Positions 52,466-62,986 of a DNA stretch of 64,000 nucleotides are shown piece after piece (position 1 is the first letter of the stretch; each line of letters opens with the position of its first letter). The notes beneath the pieces are model-generated. The model saw only the letters and a list, made by a program, of their open reading frames with translations. It was not told where the DNA came from and ran no database searches. The DNA is from CAZFGK01 sp964518635. GTDB lineage: Bacteria > Zixibacteria > MSB-5A5 > GN15 > FEB-12. The stretch covers positions 1 to 64,000 of the forward strand of contig CAZFGK010000006.1 of assembly GCA_964518635.1 (NCBI GenBank). Reading direction: 5' to 3'. The translations under genes and the position numbers were made by a program.

Positions 52466-53791
52466 CTACTGCCTGCTGATTCGTTCCTTGAATTTCTTGT
52501 ACAAAGTGGTCTGCTTGTTTTCAAGTTCCACTGAGCGCCCCTCGATATACATCCGCTCGATCGTATTTCCGGTGATATCGAGGATATTTCCGGTGCAGAC
52601 CACCAGCGAGGCCTTCTTCCCGACTTCAAGTGAGCCCTGGTCTTTTTCGATGCCGAGAATTTCGGCGGTCGAAAGTGTCAGCGCACGCAGTGCCTGATCT
52701 TCAGTCAAGCCGAATGCCATTGCCTGTCCCCCTTCGAAGGGAAGATTGCGTACGTCCCAATAACCGGGGCGAGAGAGACAAAACTTCACTCCAGCGGATT
52801 GCAATTTTGCCGGAGTTGAGAAGGGGAGATCATATGGATCATCTGTCGAGGTCGGCAATCGCATCGTCTGGGCCAGAATCACCGGGACCTGATTTTCTTT
52901 CAGCAATTCGGCAACCATCCAGCTTTCTACGCCTCCGACAATGACGATTTTAATTTTCTGCTCAGCAGCAAATGAGACTGCCTCCGCAATCCCATCCGAG
53001 AGATTTGCCATTACATAGACCGGCATCTGCGCATTTACGACTGGGATGAGTGATTGCAGACGAAGATCGACCGGTGCATTCGGATTGCTTGCACGTAGAT
53101 CACGATAAGCCCGCGCCGCGGCAAAGAGTTCTCGGAGATTTCTGCGCGCTTCGAGCATCTGCTTTTTCTGCTCTTCAATCGGACGAGCATTCGGACCATC
53201 CTGCAAACGAGGGGACGGCCAGTTGAGAACTAGCCCATCGATCAATTTCACTGCCGCATCCTCTTTGTTCCACGCATCCAGATTGGCAACGAAAGACCGA
53301 CCGGGGATGGTACCCCCCTCGGGCATTACCTGTATGGTGGTGATTCCGTTCGTACGTATCGTGGGCCCAATCTGATTGTCCGGATTGTAGCCGATATGGG
53401 CGAGGGCCTCCGGAGTCAAATCGCCGACTTCATTGAGATCATTGGTAGCACGAACGGCACCAATTTCAATCAGTCCGATCTGTGTGTTCGGCGCGATGAG
53501 ACCGGGATAGACTCTTTTTCCGGTGACGGTGATGACCTCGACATTGGATGGCAGCGTAAGATTCTTTCCTATTTGCGTAATTCGCCCCTGATCAAAGAGA
53601 ATATCAGTCTCGCTCAGGACACCCTGACTCACGGTATAGAGATCCCCCCCTTTGAGAAGGATCGGCTTACTCTGCCGTGCGCCGGGGATTGGCACTTGTG
53701 CGACAAGAGTTGAAACGCCACAAAGGACAAATAGAGTAAGCGAGAGAATTCGCTTCGCAATGATGGGCATGATGCTCGTGCTGGTACTCAT
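52466..53791 (-). CDS. Secreted amidohydrolase-like protein, metal site degenerate
   Basis: 441 residues. Signal peptide (AKRILSLTLFVLCGVSTLVA) then an amidohydrolase/imidazolonepropionase-like composite: LLKGGDLYTVSQGVLSETDI, GKRVYPGLIAPNTQIGLIEI, and the late LTLSTAEILGIEKDQGSLEV. The metal-binding HxH that normally follows the PGLID motif is missing: the site reads PGLIAPNTQIG. The downstream His/Asp ligands are also not evident. It is probably a pseudoenzyme partner of the larger protein encoded next to it. ATG at 53791 is one base after that gene's stop; the open frame begins earlier (53878) inside it. Terminator at 52413. Confidence 0.8.
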   Translation of the reverse strand: MSTSTSIMPIIAKRILSLTLFVLCGVSTLVAQVPIPGARQSKPILLKGGDLYTVSQGVLSETDILFDQGRITQIGKNLTLPSNVEVITVTGKRVYPGLIAPNTQIGLIEIGAVRATNDLNEVGDLTPEALAHIGYNPDNQIGPTIRTNGITTIQVMPEGGTIPGRSFVANLDAWNKEDAAVKLIDGLVLNWPSPRLQDGPNARPIEEQKKQMLEARRNLRELFAAARAYRDLRASNPNAPVDLRLQSLIPVVNAQMPVYVMANLSDGIAEAVSFAAEQKIKIVIVGGVESWMVAELLKENQVPVILAQTMRLPTSTDDPYDLPFSTPAKLQSAGVKFCLSRPGYWDVRNLPFEGGQAMAFGLTEDQALRALTLSTAEILGIEKDQGSLEVGKKASLVVCTGNILDITGNTIERMYIEGRSVELENKQTTLYKKFKERISRQ

Positions 53792-53792
53792 G

Positions 53793-56700
53793 TTATTCAT
53801 GCCCGCCTTCCAGTTCGTTCGAGTTGTCGAGTTCATCATCGTGCCATTCATCATGGGCATCTTCACAGTCGAATTCACGACCGGATTCTTTCAGTTGATC
53901 AAAGCTCGGACCATTCCCACCGCTGTCCTCTTCGAGTGCGAGAATTTTCTGAACCAGTTTCTCCCGTTCAAGGCGATTGGCTTCACGAGCGGCGAGGTCT
54001 TTTTCAAGACTAAAGTAGCAGCTTCCTTCAATCCAAGTCTGCTCGACTTTACTCATCATCGAAAGGGGATTCCCGTTCCAGATCACAAAGTCGGCATCTT
54101 TCCCTTCGACCAGTGAACCGACCCGTGAATCAATTTTCAGTTGAATCGCCGGGTTGATCGTCGCTAGTTTGAGAGCATCAAGCGGATCCATGCCGGTGTA
54201 CTTGATCGATTTAGCTGCTTCCTGATTGAGTCTGCGCATCATTTCGTTGGAGTCAGAGTTGATTGAGGTGATAACTCCCGCCTGATGCATCAGACCCGGT
54301 GCCTGCGGGATTGCTTCATAGACTTCGAACTTGTATGCCCACCAGTCAGAGAATGCCGAAGCAGTCGCGCCATGTTTGGCCATCTCGGTTGCAACTTTGT
54401 ACCCTTCAAGAATGTGGGTGAAATTCTGAATTTTGAAATTGAAACTTTCCGCTACGCGCATGAGGGCCAGAATTTCTGACTGCACGTAGGAATGGCAGTG
54501 AATAAATCGCTGCCCGGCGAGAATTTCTCCGAGACATTCCAATTCGAGATCACGGCGGACGGGCAATTGTCCGGCTCCGGGTTTCGCTCCTTTGCCGGAA
54601 GCAGCCGCGCGAGCAGCCATATACTCTTTTGCAGTCTGAAACTTATCGACGTGGAAGCTTTCGACTCCCATGCGTGTCTGCGGATAACGAGTGGTGTTCC
54701 GATCCCCCCAGTTTGACTGCTTCACATTCTCGCCGAGCGCAAACTTGATCGATGGCGGCGCGGCAGTGAATTTGAGTGCATCCGGCGGAAGCCCCCATTT
54801 CAATTTGATTACCTGCGCCTGCCCACCAATAGGATTCGCCGAGCCGTGCAGCTGCTGAATGGTGGTAACACCACCGGCCAAGGCACGATACATGGCGATG
54901 TCATCCGAGTTGACGACATCACCGATCCGTACCATTGCCGAAGATGCCATGCCGGCATCATTGACTCCTTCGGAAATGCAGATGTGAGAGTGCTCATCGA
55001 TAATGCCGGGAGTGAGATGTTTTTCGGTTCCGTCGATGGTCATCACACCACTCGGCGCGGTGAGATTCTTTCCGATTTTCGAAATCTTTCCGCCCATAAC
55101 AAGCAGATCAGAATTTTCAAGTTTTCCTGACTTGTCGGCAGTCCAGATGGTCGCATTCTTCACGAGTACATTCTGCGAGGTCGTGAATTTTTCAACGCCA
55201 AATGCGACATTTGGATAGGTGAGTCGTGAGAGAATGAGAGAGTCGATCTTGGACGATTTCTTCTCGCCACGTCCGCGCCAGCCACGCCCTCTTTGACCGG
55301 GTTTTTCTTTCTCTTCAGTTTCCAGAGAGTCGGACTTCGCTTCTTCTTTTGATTCAGCTTCTGCTTCCGCTGGGATAGTGGCTTCGGCAGTCACCGTCAG
55401 CGGCGTGATCTTTCCGGTGCCATCGATCAGACTCGCGATGTAGGAACTACCAACTTTGCGAAGTTCAAGCGAGCCGATACCGCTGCCGCCGAGGGAATCA
55501 AGATTGACAATAGCACTTACTCGGTCGGGCATCTTGGTCGACTTATCGACTTTAAATTTTGTGCCACCAGCACTGATCTTCGTCGACATGGGACGATCAG
55601 TTTTGATATCCAGCGTGAGTGGCTTCGTCCACCCACTCAAAGTGAATCGACCATGAATCGCGAAGACTTCATCTTCGGTGATGACCTTCTCCTGTCTTCC
55701 TTTTACCCAGACCGAGAGAAGGAGTGTCGTATCGACAAAGAGATTCCCATCAGTGACAATGAAGTTCGCTAATTTCCCTTGTTCAAGTGTGCCTACCCAC
55801 TTGTCTGCGCCGATCAGTTGGGCCGGAGCGATGGTCATGGCGCGAAGTGCCGCACTCGCCGAAAGCCCCATTCCGACAGTTTTACGAACTGCCGAGAGAT
55901 AGTCCCCTTTCTCTTTAAGACGATAGGAAGTAAAGGCAAAGGGGATTCCCGCACTGTCAACAACCCGTGCATTCCGTGGGGCACGTTCCCAGAATCGCAT
56001 GTCAGCGAGTGTGGCCGCGGTTCGCTGCTGCGGCGTTGCCATCCCCGGGGCTTTGGGAAAATTCAGCGGCAGAATGAGCGGGCTTTTCAGCCGGGCAAAT
56101 TCGTCTATTCGCGCGTACTCAAGATTGCTGCCTATATAGAAAATTGGGATCTGAAATTCCTGTGCGACTTTTGCAGCACGAAGAAGAGAGAGATCGTCAT
56201 CTGAATCAAAGATGAATGGCCCGTTGTAGCGAGCCAGTGCGGCAAGGTCATTATTCACTTCCGGCATACTTGTCGCGGGATTCTTTGCGACCGCAGCTTC
56301 ACATTCCCGATACCAGTCACGATCAAGAAAGGTCTGACGCAGCAATGCGATGGAGCCCATCAATGACTGAGGGAAATCCTGCTTCGAGGTACCCTTATCA
56401 AACGACAGGTATTGTTCGTTGACCGGATCTAAGACCGCCTCTGAAGTTTCGAGATCTTTTGATACAAGCGTAACAAAACCGGTCCCTCTGAATATTCCAT
56501 CCATCCGTGCCGACTGCACGGTGGTAATTCCCTGTGCGAGCCATTCATCTGCCTTCGCCGGATCATGCTTGAACTCATGCACCCATTCACGGGCGGCATG
56601 AACAGCATCATTCCAGGAGGAGACCCCATCGACGGTACCGCGTGGTTGCGGGCCATCATCTCCACCACGGAAGCGTCGAGTCACCGGTCCTTCAGTCGGT

Positions 56701-57038
56701 TCAAGCCCATAGTTGGTGACCGGATCAACAATCCCCGGATAAAGTGTCTTCCCACTCATATCAATCACCACTGCACCGGATGGGATGGTCAGATTCGGAC
56801 CAACGGCTCGAATCACGCCGTTCTCGATGATCATCGTTCCCTTGTCGATAGTCTGGCTTGGCGAGATGACGATCTTTGCATTCGTGATGACGGTGACGGC
56901 TGGTGGATGAGATCTGATTCCGGCTTGAGGTTCTGTTGGTCTCCCCGGACGATCCGGTGCCGCAACGATTGATGCGGCAACAAGGATTGTCAGGAGGGTA
57001 GCATGCTGCGAGAGACGAGTGATTGTGTTGGTACCCAT
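53793..57038 (-). CDS. Secreted tandem amidohydrolase (inactive plus active domain)
   Basis: 1081 residues. Signal peptide (TLLTILVAASIVAAPDRPGR), then two amidohydrolase-fold units. The first (~50-470) has TLYPGIVDPVTNYG where HxH should be, so it lacks the first metal ligands. Residues ~540-600 are charged (SKEEAKSDSLETEEKEKPGQ, RGRGWRGRG). The second (~620-1010) has TPGIIDEHSHICI with the HxH pair near residue 684, FIHCHSYV, and NSDSNEMMR with the catalytic-type Asp. Family members hydrolyse cyclic amides or dipeptides; here location would be periplasmic. A very acidic C-terminal tail follows (EDAHDEWHDDELDNSNELEG). Operon with the downstream pseudoenzyme. Confidence 0.87.
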   Translation of the reverse strand: MGTNTITRLSQHATLLTILVAASIVAAPDRPGRPTEPQAGIRSHPPAVTVITNAKIVISPSQTIDKGTMIIENGVIRAVGPNLTIPSGAVVIDMSGKTLYPGIVDPVTNYGLEPTEGPVTRRFRGGDDGPQPRGTVDGVSSWNDAVHAAREWVHEFKHDPAKADEWLAQGITTVQSARMDGIFRGTGFVTLVSKDLETSEAVLDPVNEQYLSFDKGTSKQDFPQSLMGSIALLRQTFLDRDWYRECEAAVAKNPATSMPEVNNDLAALARYNGPFIFDSDDDLSLLRAAKVAQEFQIPIFYIGSNLEYARIDEFARLKSPLILPLNFPKAPGMATPQQRTAATLADMRFWERAPRNARVVDSAGIPFAFTSYRLKEKGDYLSAVRKTVGMGLSASAALRAMTIAPAQLIGADKWVGTLEQGKLANFIVTDGNLFVDTTLLLSVWVKGRQEKVITEDEVFAIHGRFTLSGWTKPLTLDIKTDRPMSTKISAGGTKFKVDKSTKMPDRVSAIVNLDSLGGSGIGSLELRKVGSSYIASLIDGTGKITPLTVTAEATIPAEAEAESKEEAKSDSLETEEKEKPGQRGRGWRGRGEKKSSKIDSLILSRLTYPNVAFGVEKFTTSQNVLVKNATIWTADKSGKLENSDLLVMGGKISKIGKNLTAPSGVMTIDGTEKHLTPGIIDEHSHICISEGVNDAGMASSAMVRIGDVVNSDDIAMYRALAGGVTTIQQLHGSANPIGGQAQVIKLKWGLPPDALKFTAAPPSIKFALGENVKQSNWGDRNTTRYPQTRMGVESFHVDKFQTAKEYMAARAAASGKGAKPGAGQLPVRRDLELECLGEILAGQRFIHCHSYVQSEILALMRVAESFNFKIQNFTHILEGYKVATEMAKHGATASAFSDWWAYKFEVYEAIPQAPGLMHQAGVITSINSDSNEMMRRLNQEAAKSIKYTGMDPLDALKLATINPAIQLKIDSRVGSLVEGKDADFVIWNGNPLSMMSKVEQTWIEGSCYFSLEKDLAAREANRLEREKLVQKILALEEDSGGNGPSFDQLKESGREFDCEDAHDEWHDDELDNSNELEGGHE

Positions 57039-57164
57039 ACATCAACATACCAGATGGGATACAATTGTCGCAAGAGGGTGCAGCGAATGGACTTGACAAT
57101 GAGAAGCAGACTACGACGAAAAAATGCGGCTTGGGGAAATGAGCTGTGTGGCGAAATAATCCGG

Positions 57165-59153
<1,989 letters not shown>

Positions 59154-59174
59154 TGAAAGATTGAAAGTGTGTGT

Positions 59175-60143
59175 CTATTGACCCTGATCATCATCCCACA
59201 TCAGAATCGCGAGAGCGAAATCTATCTGGCCGCCATCAATTGCCGCAGCCGCTGTTTCATGGATCATGCGAGTACGCTCGGCCGCCGATCGAACCCCCTG
59301 CATAGTGATTCGAAGCATCTCAAGATATGCACCCAGCCGCCGGGCCCTTCCGTAGGCCGCGACGCTGGTCTCGCCCCGTCCCTCACGGACGGTGCGGATA
59401 ATTTCGGTAATAGTCACGATATCGGGGAACTGTTCACTATTGCCGAGTTGTCCCAGATGATTGCCGGTTAGAATAAACGAACGACGAACCCGTTCGGAGA
59501 GTTTGTCGATTCCTACCCCATGTCGTTCGACCGGCTTCTTGATGGTGAAAATCGAATCCCCGTTGGCATGACAGTAGAAATCTGCCCCCATGCGTGCGAC
59601 GAGATCAATTTTTCGCGGGTCGATCACTCCGCTCGTCATAATATCTTCACTTACATGAAACTTGAGCACTTCGCAGAGTGCGAGATTGCCGGAGGCATGC
59701 GCCCCTCCGAGTTCAATCATCTGCACCAGACGGCATTCCATCTGAAAGGGGGATTCGGCAACTCGTGGGGGCTGCACCAGATCGCTCGGAATCTGGGTGA
59801 ATCCGGCCTTGATAAATTCATTCACCCCCGGCGCATAGTCGGTTGAGGCAAGACTGACCTGCTGGACCATCGCATGGGTGACGGCATGAATCACACACTC
59901 ACGTGTGGCGAGGATATTTTCGTAGGTATGTTTGGTGGTGTTGTCACGGAGCCGACGGGCAGGGGAGAACGCCACCGTCGGGGGGTTGGCTCCAAAAGCA
60001 TTGAAAAATGAAAAGGGGGAGAGATTCACTTCGCCGTCTATGGAAAGTGTCGAAACCAGGGCGATCGGTCGGGGGGCAATCCCGCCCAACAGGAATTCCT
60101 GGGCCTGACGAACGGGAATCTCTTTTGGAGTCTTTGAAATCAT
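59175..60143 (-). CDS. Flavin reductase-like protein with C-terminal extension
   Basis: 322 residues. Residues ~10-205 are a split-barrel flavin reductase domain (FMN-binding, NTA monooxygenase component B type): GGIAPRPIALVSTLSIDGEV, NLSPFSFFNAFGANPPTVAF, TYENILATRECVIHAVT, and the HASGNLALCEVLKFHV strand. Such proteins reduce FMN with NAD(P)H or act as flavin oxidoreductases. The family is usually ~170-210 residues; the last ~110 residues (RRSFILTGNHLGQLGNSEQF on to the end) form an extra helical domain I do not recognise. It ends 22 bases before the acetoacetyl-CoA synthetase start on the same strand. Confidence 0.85.
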   Translation of the reverse strand: MISKTPKEIPVRQAQEFLLGGIAPRPIALVSTLSIDGEVNLSPFSFFNAFGANPPTVAFSPARRLRDNTTKHTYENILATRECVIHAVTHAMVQQVSLASTDYAPGVNEFIKAGFTQIPSDLVQPPRVAESPFQMECRLVQMIELGGAHASGNLALCEVLKFHVSEDIMTSGVIDPRKIDLVARMGADFYCHANGDSIFTIKKPVERHGVGIDKLSERVRRSFILTGNHLGQLGNSEQFPDIVTITEIIRTVREGRGETSVAAYGRARRLGAYLEMLRITMQGVRSAAERTRMIHETAAAAIDGGQIDFALAILMWDDDQGQ

Positions 60144-60274
60144 AGGGGAATTGAACGAAAGAGGAGTGTCAAAGGCAAGCAGGAGATTTTTGAGGGATGG
60201 CTTGACAGATTTGCACTTTTCGGCCTTTATGAACCTTCCTCAGTGATGTCCCACTCAGAATCAGGAGCCACGTG

Positions 60275-60781
60275 ATGCCAGTTCAGAATCTCTCCCAGGA
60301 TTTCATCAATAACAGCCGGAAGCGATTTACGGAGTATCGCATCCTGGCTGAAATGGGGATGGCACAAATCGATGACCGTGCATTTTTCCTGCAGCCAAGC
60401 ACGGAATCGAATTCGATTGCCCTGATTGTGAAACATATGGCCGGGAATCTCGCCTCCCGATGGACTGATTTTCTGGCCACTGACGGCGAAAAACCAAGTC
60501 GAATGCGGGACAATGAATTCCTGATTGAGTTAACAGATTCAAGAGTATCCCTGATGGAAAGATGGACATCTGGCTATCAGATCCTTGACACCACTCTCGC
60601 ATCACTTCAGCCGGATGATTTGTCATCACTCATAGCCATTCGTGGTGAGAAATTGATGGTAATGGATGCCATTCTTCGGGCACTCTCCCATTCGGCGGGA
60701 CATTGCGGGCAGATTATTTTTCTGTCGAAGATGTTCGCCGATGAAAAGTGGGTCACCTTGTCGATTCCGAGGAAGAAGTAG
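60275..60781 (+). CDS. DUF1572-type DinB-superfamily protein
   Basis: 168 residues. Four-helix DinB-like bundle of the DUF1572 type: FTEYRILAEMGMAQIDDRAF, SNSIALIVKHMAGNLASRWT with the first His, and ALSHSAGHCGQIIFLSKMFA with the two His of the metal triad. Putative metal-dependent protein, cytoplasmic; function unknown. ATG at 60275 has AGGAG 7 bases upstream (a GTG 3 bases earlier is less well spaced). It stands alone, divergent from the flavin reductase gene. Confidence 0.85.
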   Translation: MPVQNLSQDFINNSRKRFTEYRILAEMGMAQIDDRAFFLQPSTESNSIALIVKHMAGNLASRWTDFLATDGEKPSRMRDNEFLIELTDSRVSLMERWTSGYQILDTTLASLQPDDLSSLIAIRGEKLMVMDAILRALSHSAGHCGQIIFLSKMFADEKWVTLSIPRKK

Positions 60782-60879
60782 AAGAACCAATCCCCATACC
60801 CCCTGGTAGTCTATTCGAAAATGAACGTAGAGAACTTGATCAACGTATAGAAAAGGTGTAGTTGTTGCGACAATAGCTG

Positions 60880-60909
60880 TTGCAGTGATGATGTAAGTTC
60901 GACTATATT
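60880..60909 (+). promoter_or_regulatory. Probable promoter of the UGA-containing barrel gene
   Basis: TTGCAG, 18-base spacer, TATATT on the plus strand; predicted start near 60916, 40 bases before the ATG at 60957. It supports that transcription begins in front of the signal-peptide part, not at the downstream TTG. Confidence 0.5.
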
Positions 60910-60956
60910 CTTCTTAACTCACGCGCATGGAAGTTGGTGCGATTGAAAGAACAGGT

Positions 60957-61910
60957 ATGAAGCTCAAAGTTGTACTTACGGTCGGTATCTTGGCGACGAT
61001 GTTTTTTGCATCGTCATCATTTGGCTGAGCCCTCTGAACTTCTCGTAACTCGCCGGTCGGCGGGACGCAGGATGTCGGTGGTGGAAATCGGCTCACTTTT
61101 GGGCTGACTTTCAGTCGCGCCTATAAGCCGACCCTCTGGTCTGGATCGAGCGAGATTGATCTCTCGCAGATCGGTCCGGAAGTCTATACCACAAAGCTCG
61201 AAGTCATTGCCTTGACTCCATCTATTGACTACGGGATCACCAACGCACTCGGCATCTCCCTCTCACTTCCGTATGTCTGGCACTCCGGGACACATCGCGT
61301 GTTGACGTCTATCTACGAGAGCGAAAAAGAGAAAGGGGTCAGCGATCTGATCGCGAGTCTTCGCTATTCATGGCGTTGGCGTTTCCTGAATCGGAATCTG
61401 GCGGTCTCGACCAGCGCAGGAGTGACAATTCCGGTGACTGAAAAGAAGCTCGCGATTCTGACGGATGAAATCGACTTCACAACTGGAACGATTGATCCGG
61501 TGATCGGCATCACTGGTTCACTCGGTCTGAACAACAAGACAGTACTGCGTGTCACTGCATTTACCCGTCAGATCTGGGGGATGGCGGAGGATGAACAACA
61601 GGTCGGCAGCTACTACGCCTACACATTGGAACTGCGCCGTCTTATCAACAAGGCCAGCCACTCGGTGTATGGTCGCCTGTTCAGTGAGATCCGGGAGCAG
61701 TATCAGGTCAATGGTCGGGGCTACCGGAACAGTGGCGGGGAGTGGTTTTTCGGCGTCCTGGGTGGTTCCTACACCCTGATTGCCGGTGATAAAGCCGGTC
61801 TGAGGCTCACCGGTGAAATCGAATTTCCTCTGGCGATCAATGTCAATGGTGCCCAGCCGGTGCAGGGGACAAATCTCCGTGTCAATCTGACCAGCGGTAT
61901 CTCTCTTTAG
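60957..61910 (+). CDS. Outer-membrane beta-barrel with two in-frame UGA codons; candidate UxxU selenoprotein
   Basis: Frame 60957-61910 reads a signal peptide (MKLKVVLTVGILATMFFASS, then SFG), UGA (61026-61028), Ala-Leu, UGA (61035-61037), then TSRNSPVGGTQDVGGGNRLT and an uninterrupted barrel of ~290 residues (VYTTKLEVIALTPSIDYGIT, NLAVSTSAGVTIPVTEKKLA, SGISL at the end). Only these two stops break the frame, and they stand as U-x-x-U where related exported proteins carry CxxC. A hairpin with GGUC loop follows at the SECIS distance. UGA is a normal stop in neighbours such as actB, actD and ctaE, so the code is not reassigned. If read through, the product is 317 residues (an in-frame ATG at 60927 adds ten). 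If not, only the part after 61212 (TTG) could be made, without signal peptide. Alternative: a pseudogene. Confidence 0.6.
61044..61067 (+). promoter_or_regulatory. SECIS-like hairpin after the second UGA
   Basis: Stem CUCGCC/GGCGGG (61049-61054 with 61059-61064, one U-G pair) with apical loop GGUC (61055-61058); below it a two-base AA bulge on the 5' side and a further stem CGU/ACG. The loop starts 17 bases after the UGA at 61035-61037. Bacterial SECIS elements bind SelB through a GGU-type apical loop about 17-19 bases after the UGA and a 5'-side bulge. Confidence 0.5.
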
Positions 61911-62007
61911 TTCTCCCTGCGAATTTCACTAGTTCTTCACTTGTCGGCTGGTTGCTCCTTCTGTTTCTTAGGAGTGAACCCCATAGCAAGAAGAAGTCAA
62001 AGCCACT

Positions 62008-62400
62008 ATGCCATTTCAGGAACGCGCCGAACTATCTGCCACTCGCACGGTCAAGATGGTCTTCCCGACCGACACCAATCATATCGGAACACTTTTCGGC
62101 GGCGCGGCACTCCACTGGATGGATGAAATCGCGGCAATCACGGCGATGCGCTTTTCTCGTCAGCAGTTTGTGACGGTCTCCCTTGATCGAATCGATTTTA
62201 CGAAAGCAATCGCACAGGGGATGATGGTCGAATTGGTGGGGAAAGTCATCCGGATGGGGCGAACCAGCATACAAGTCAAAGTTGAAGTCTATATCGAATC
62301 ACTGACTGCTGATTTTCGTGAACTTGCAGTGAGCGGAGTATTCACGATGGTCGCAGTTGATGAAGCCCGTAAGCCGATTCCGGTGAAGATCCCTACCTAG
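62008..62400 (+). CDS. Hotdog-fold acyl-CoA thioesterase (YciA-like)
   Basis: 130 residues. Acyl-CoA hydrolase of the YciA/BACH group: TVKMVFPTDTNHIGTLFGGA (the conserved P-x-D-x-N-x-x-G-x-x-F-G-G motif with the catalytic Asp), LHWMDEIAAITAM, VSLDRIDFTKAI and the VELVGKVIRMGRTSIQVKVE strand. It cleaves acyl-CoA to free acid and CoA in the cytoplasm. No strong ribosome-binding site precedes the ATG. It is convergent with the DinB-like gene, 3 bases apart. Confidence 0.93.
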   Translation: MPFQERAELSATRTVKMVFPTDTNHIGTLFGGAALHWMDEIAAITAMRFSRQQFVTVSLDRIDFTKAIAQGMMVELVGKVIRMGRTSIQVKVEVYIESLTADFRELAVSGVFTMVAVDEARKPIPVKIPT

Positions 62401-62403
62401 ATT

Positions 62404-62976
62404 CTAGTCCGAAATCCCTGCTATGCGTAATGACTCATCTAGTTTTGCCATTGCTCTAAAGTGATGTTTCTCGTGATATCCGAGGGTGAATGACAGTTGT
62501 AAGAAAGACACTTTCCCCTTCGTTGGTGGATAGGGGAGAATCAGATTCCCCGCGATTCGTTCATCGAGTGACAGGAAAAATCGGCGTGACTGATGCATCG
62601 TCTTCTCGAAAGATGCGCTGATCTGTTCAAGAGATTGCCTCGCCTGTTTTGGCTCAAGCACTGCTGCGGTTTTCATCGGTTGATACGCTGCACTGTTCAT
62701 CCAATCCTGCATCGTCGTCTCATACGGCCTCTCACGGTTGAACCACGCGAATGGATAGAGTGCGGGAGTCAGGATTCGCATTGTAGTAGTCATCGTGTTC
62801 AGCGTCTTGTTGAGATGAACCAGATGCTCTGCGATTCCCCATTTCTCGTCAGATGGTCGTATCCAGATTCTTTCTTCCGGAAGCTGCGCAACTGCGCGTG
62901 TGATCGTCTCTCGATTTGAAATGAGAGTGTTGAGATTTTTCTCGATGATTGCAGAGGGGCGGACGGTTTCGATCAT
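62404..62976 (-). CDS. DinB-superfamily protein
   Basis: 190 residues. DinB_2-type four-helix bundle: KWGIAEHLVHLNKTLNTMTT with the first His, a central MQDWMNSAAYQPMKTAAVLE, and FTLGYHEKHHFRAMAKLDES with the paired His. Putative metal-dependent enzyme or thiol transferase, substrate unknown. The ATG at 62976 (MIETVRPS) is 10 bases after the PorV-like stop; a TTG at 62985 also lies in frame. Third DinB-superfamily gene in the window. Confidence 0.85.
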   Translation of the reverse strand: MIETVRPSAIIEKNLNTLISNRETITRAVAQLPEERIWIRPSDEKWGIAEHLVHLNKTLNTMTTTMRILTPALYPFAWFNRERPYETTMQDWMNSAAYQPMKTAAVLEPKQARQSLEQISASFEKTMHQSRRFFLSLDERIAGNLILPYPPTKGKVSFLQLSFTLGYHEKHHFRAMAKLDESLRIAGISD

Positions 62977-62986
62977 GCCGATCAAA

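Noticed and set aside
60957..61910. UGA reassigned to a sense codon (alternative genetic code)
   Set aside because: UGA ends many genes here, including actB (41400-41402), actD, actE, ctaE and ctaA-SCO, and reading through them would fuse unrelated frames. The two UGA codons need a local explanation.
61212..61910. Short gene from TTG at 61212
   Set aside because: It lacks a signal peptide and begins in the middle of the barrel; similarity in frame extends upstream across the UGA codons to the signal peptide at 60957.
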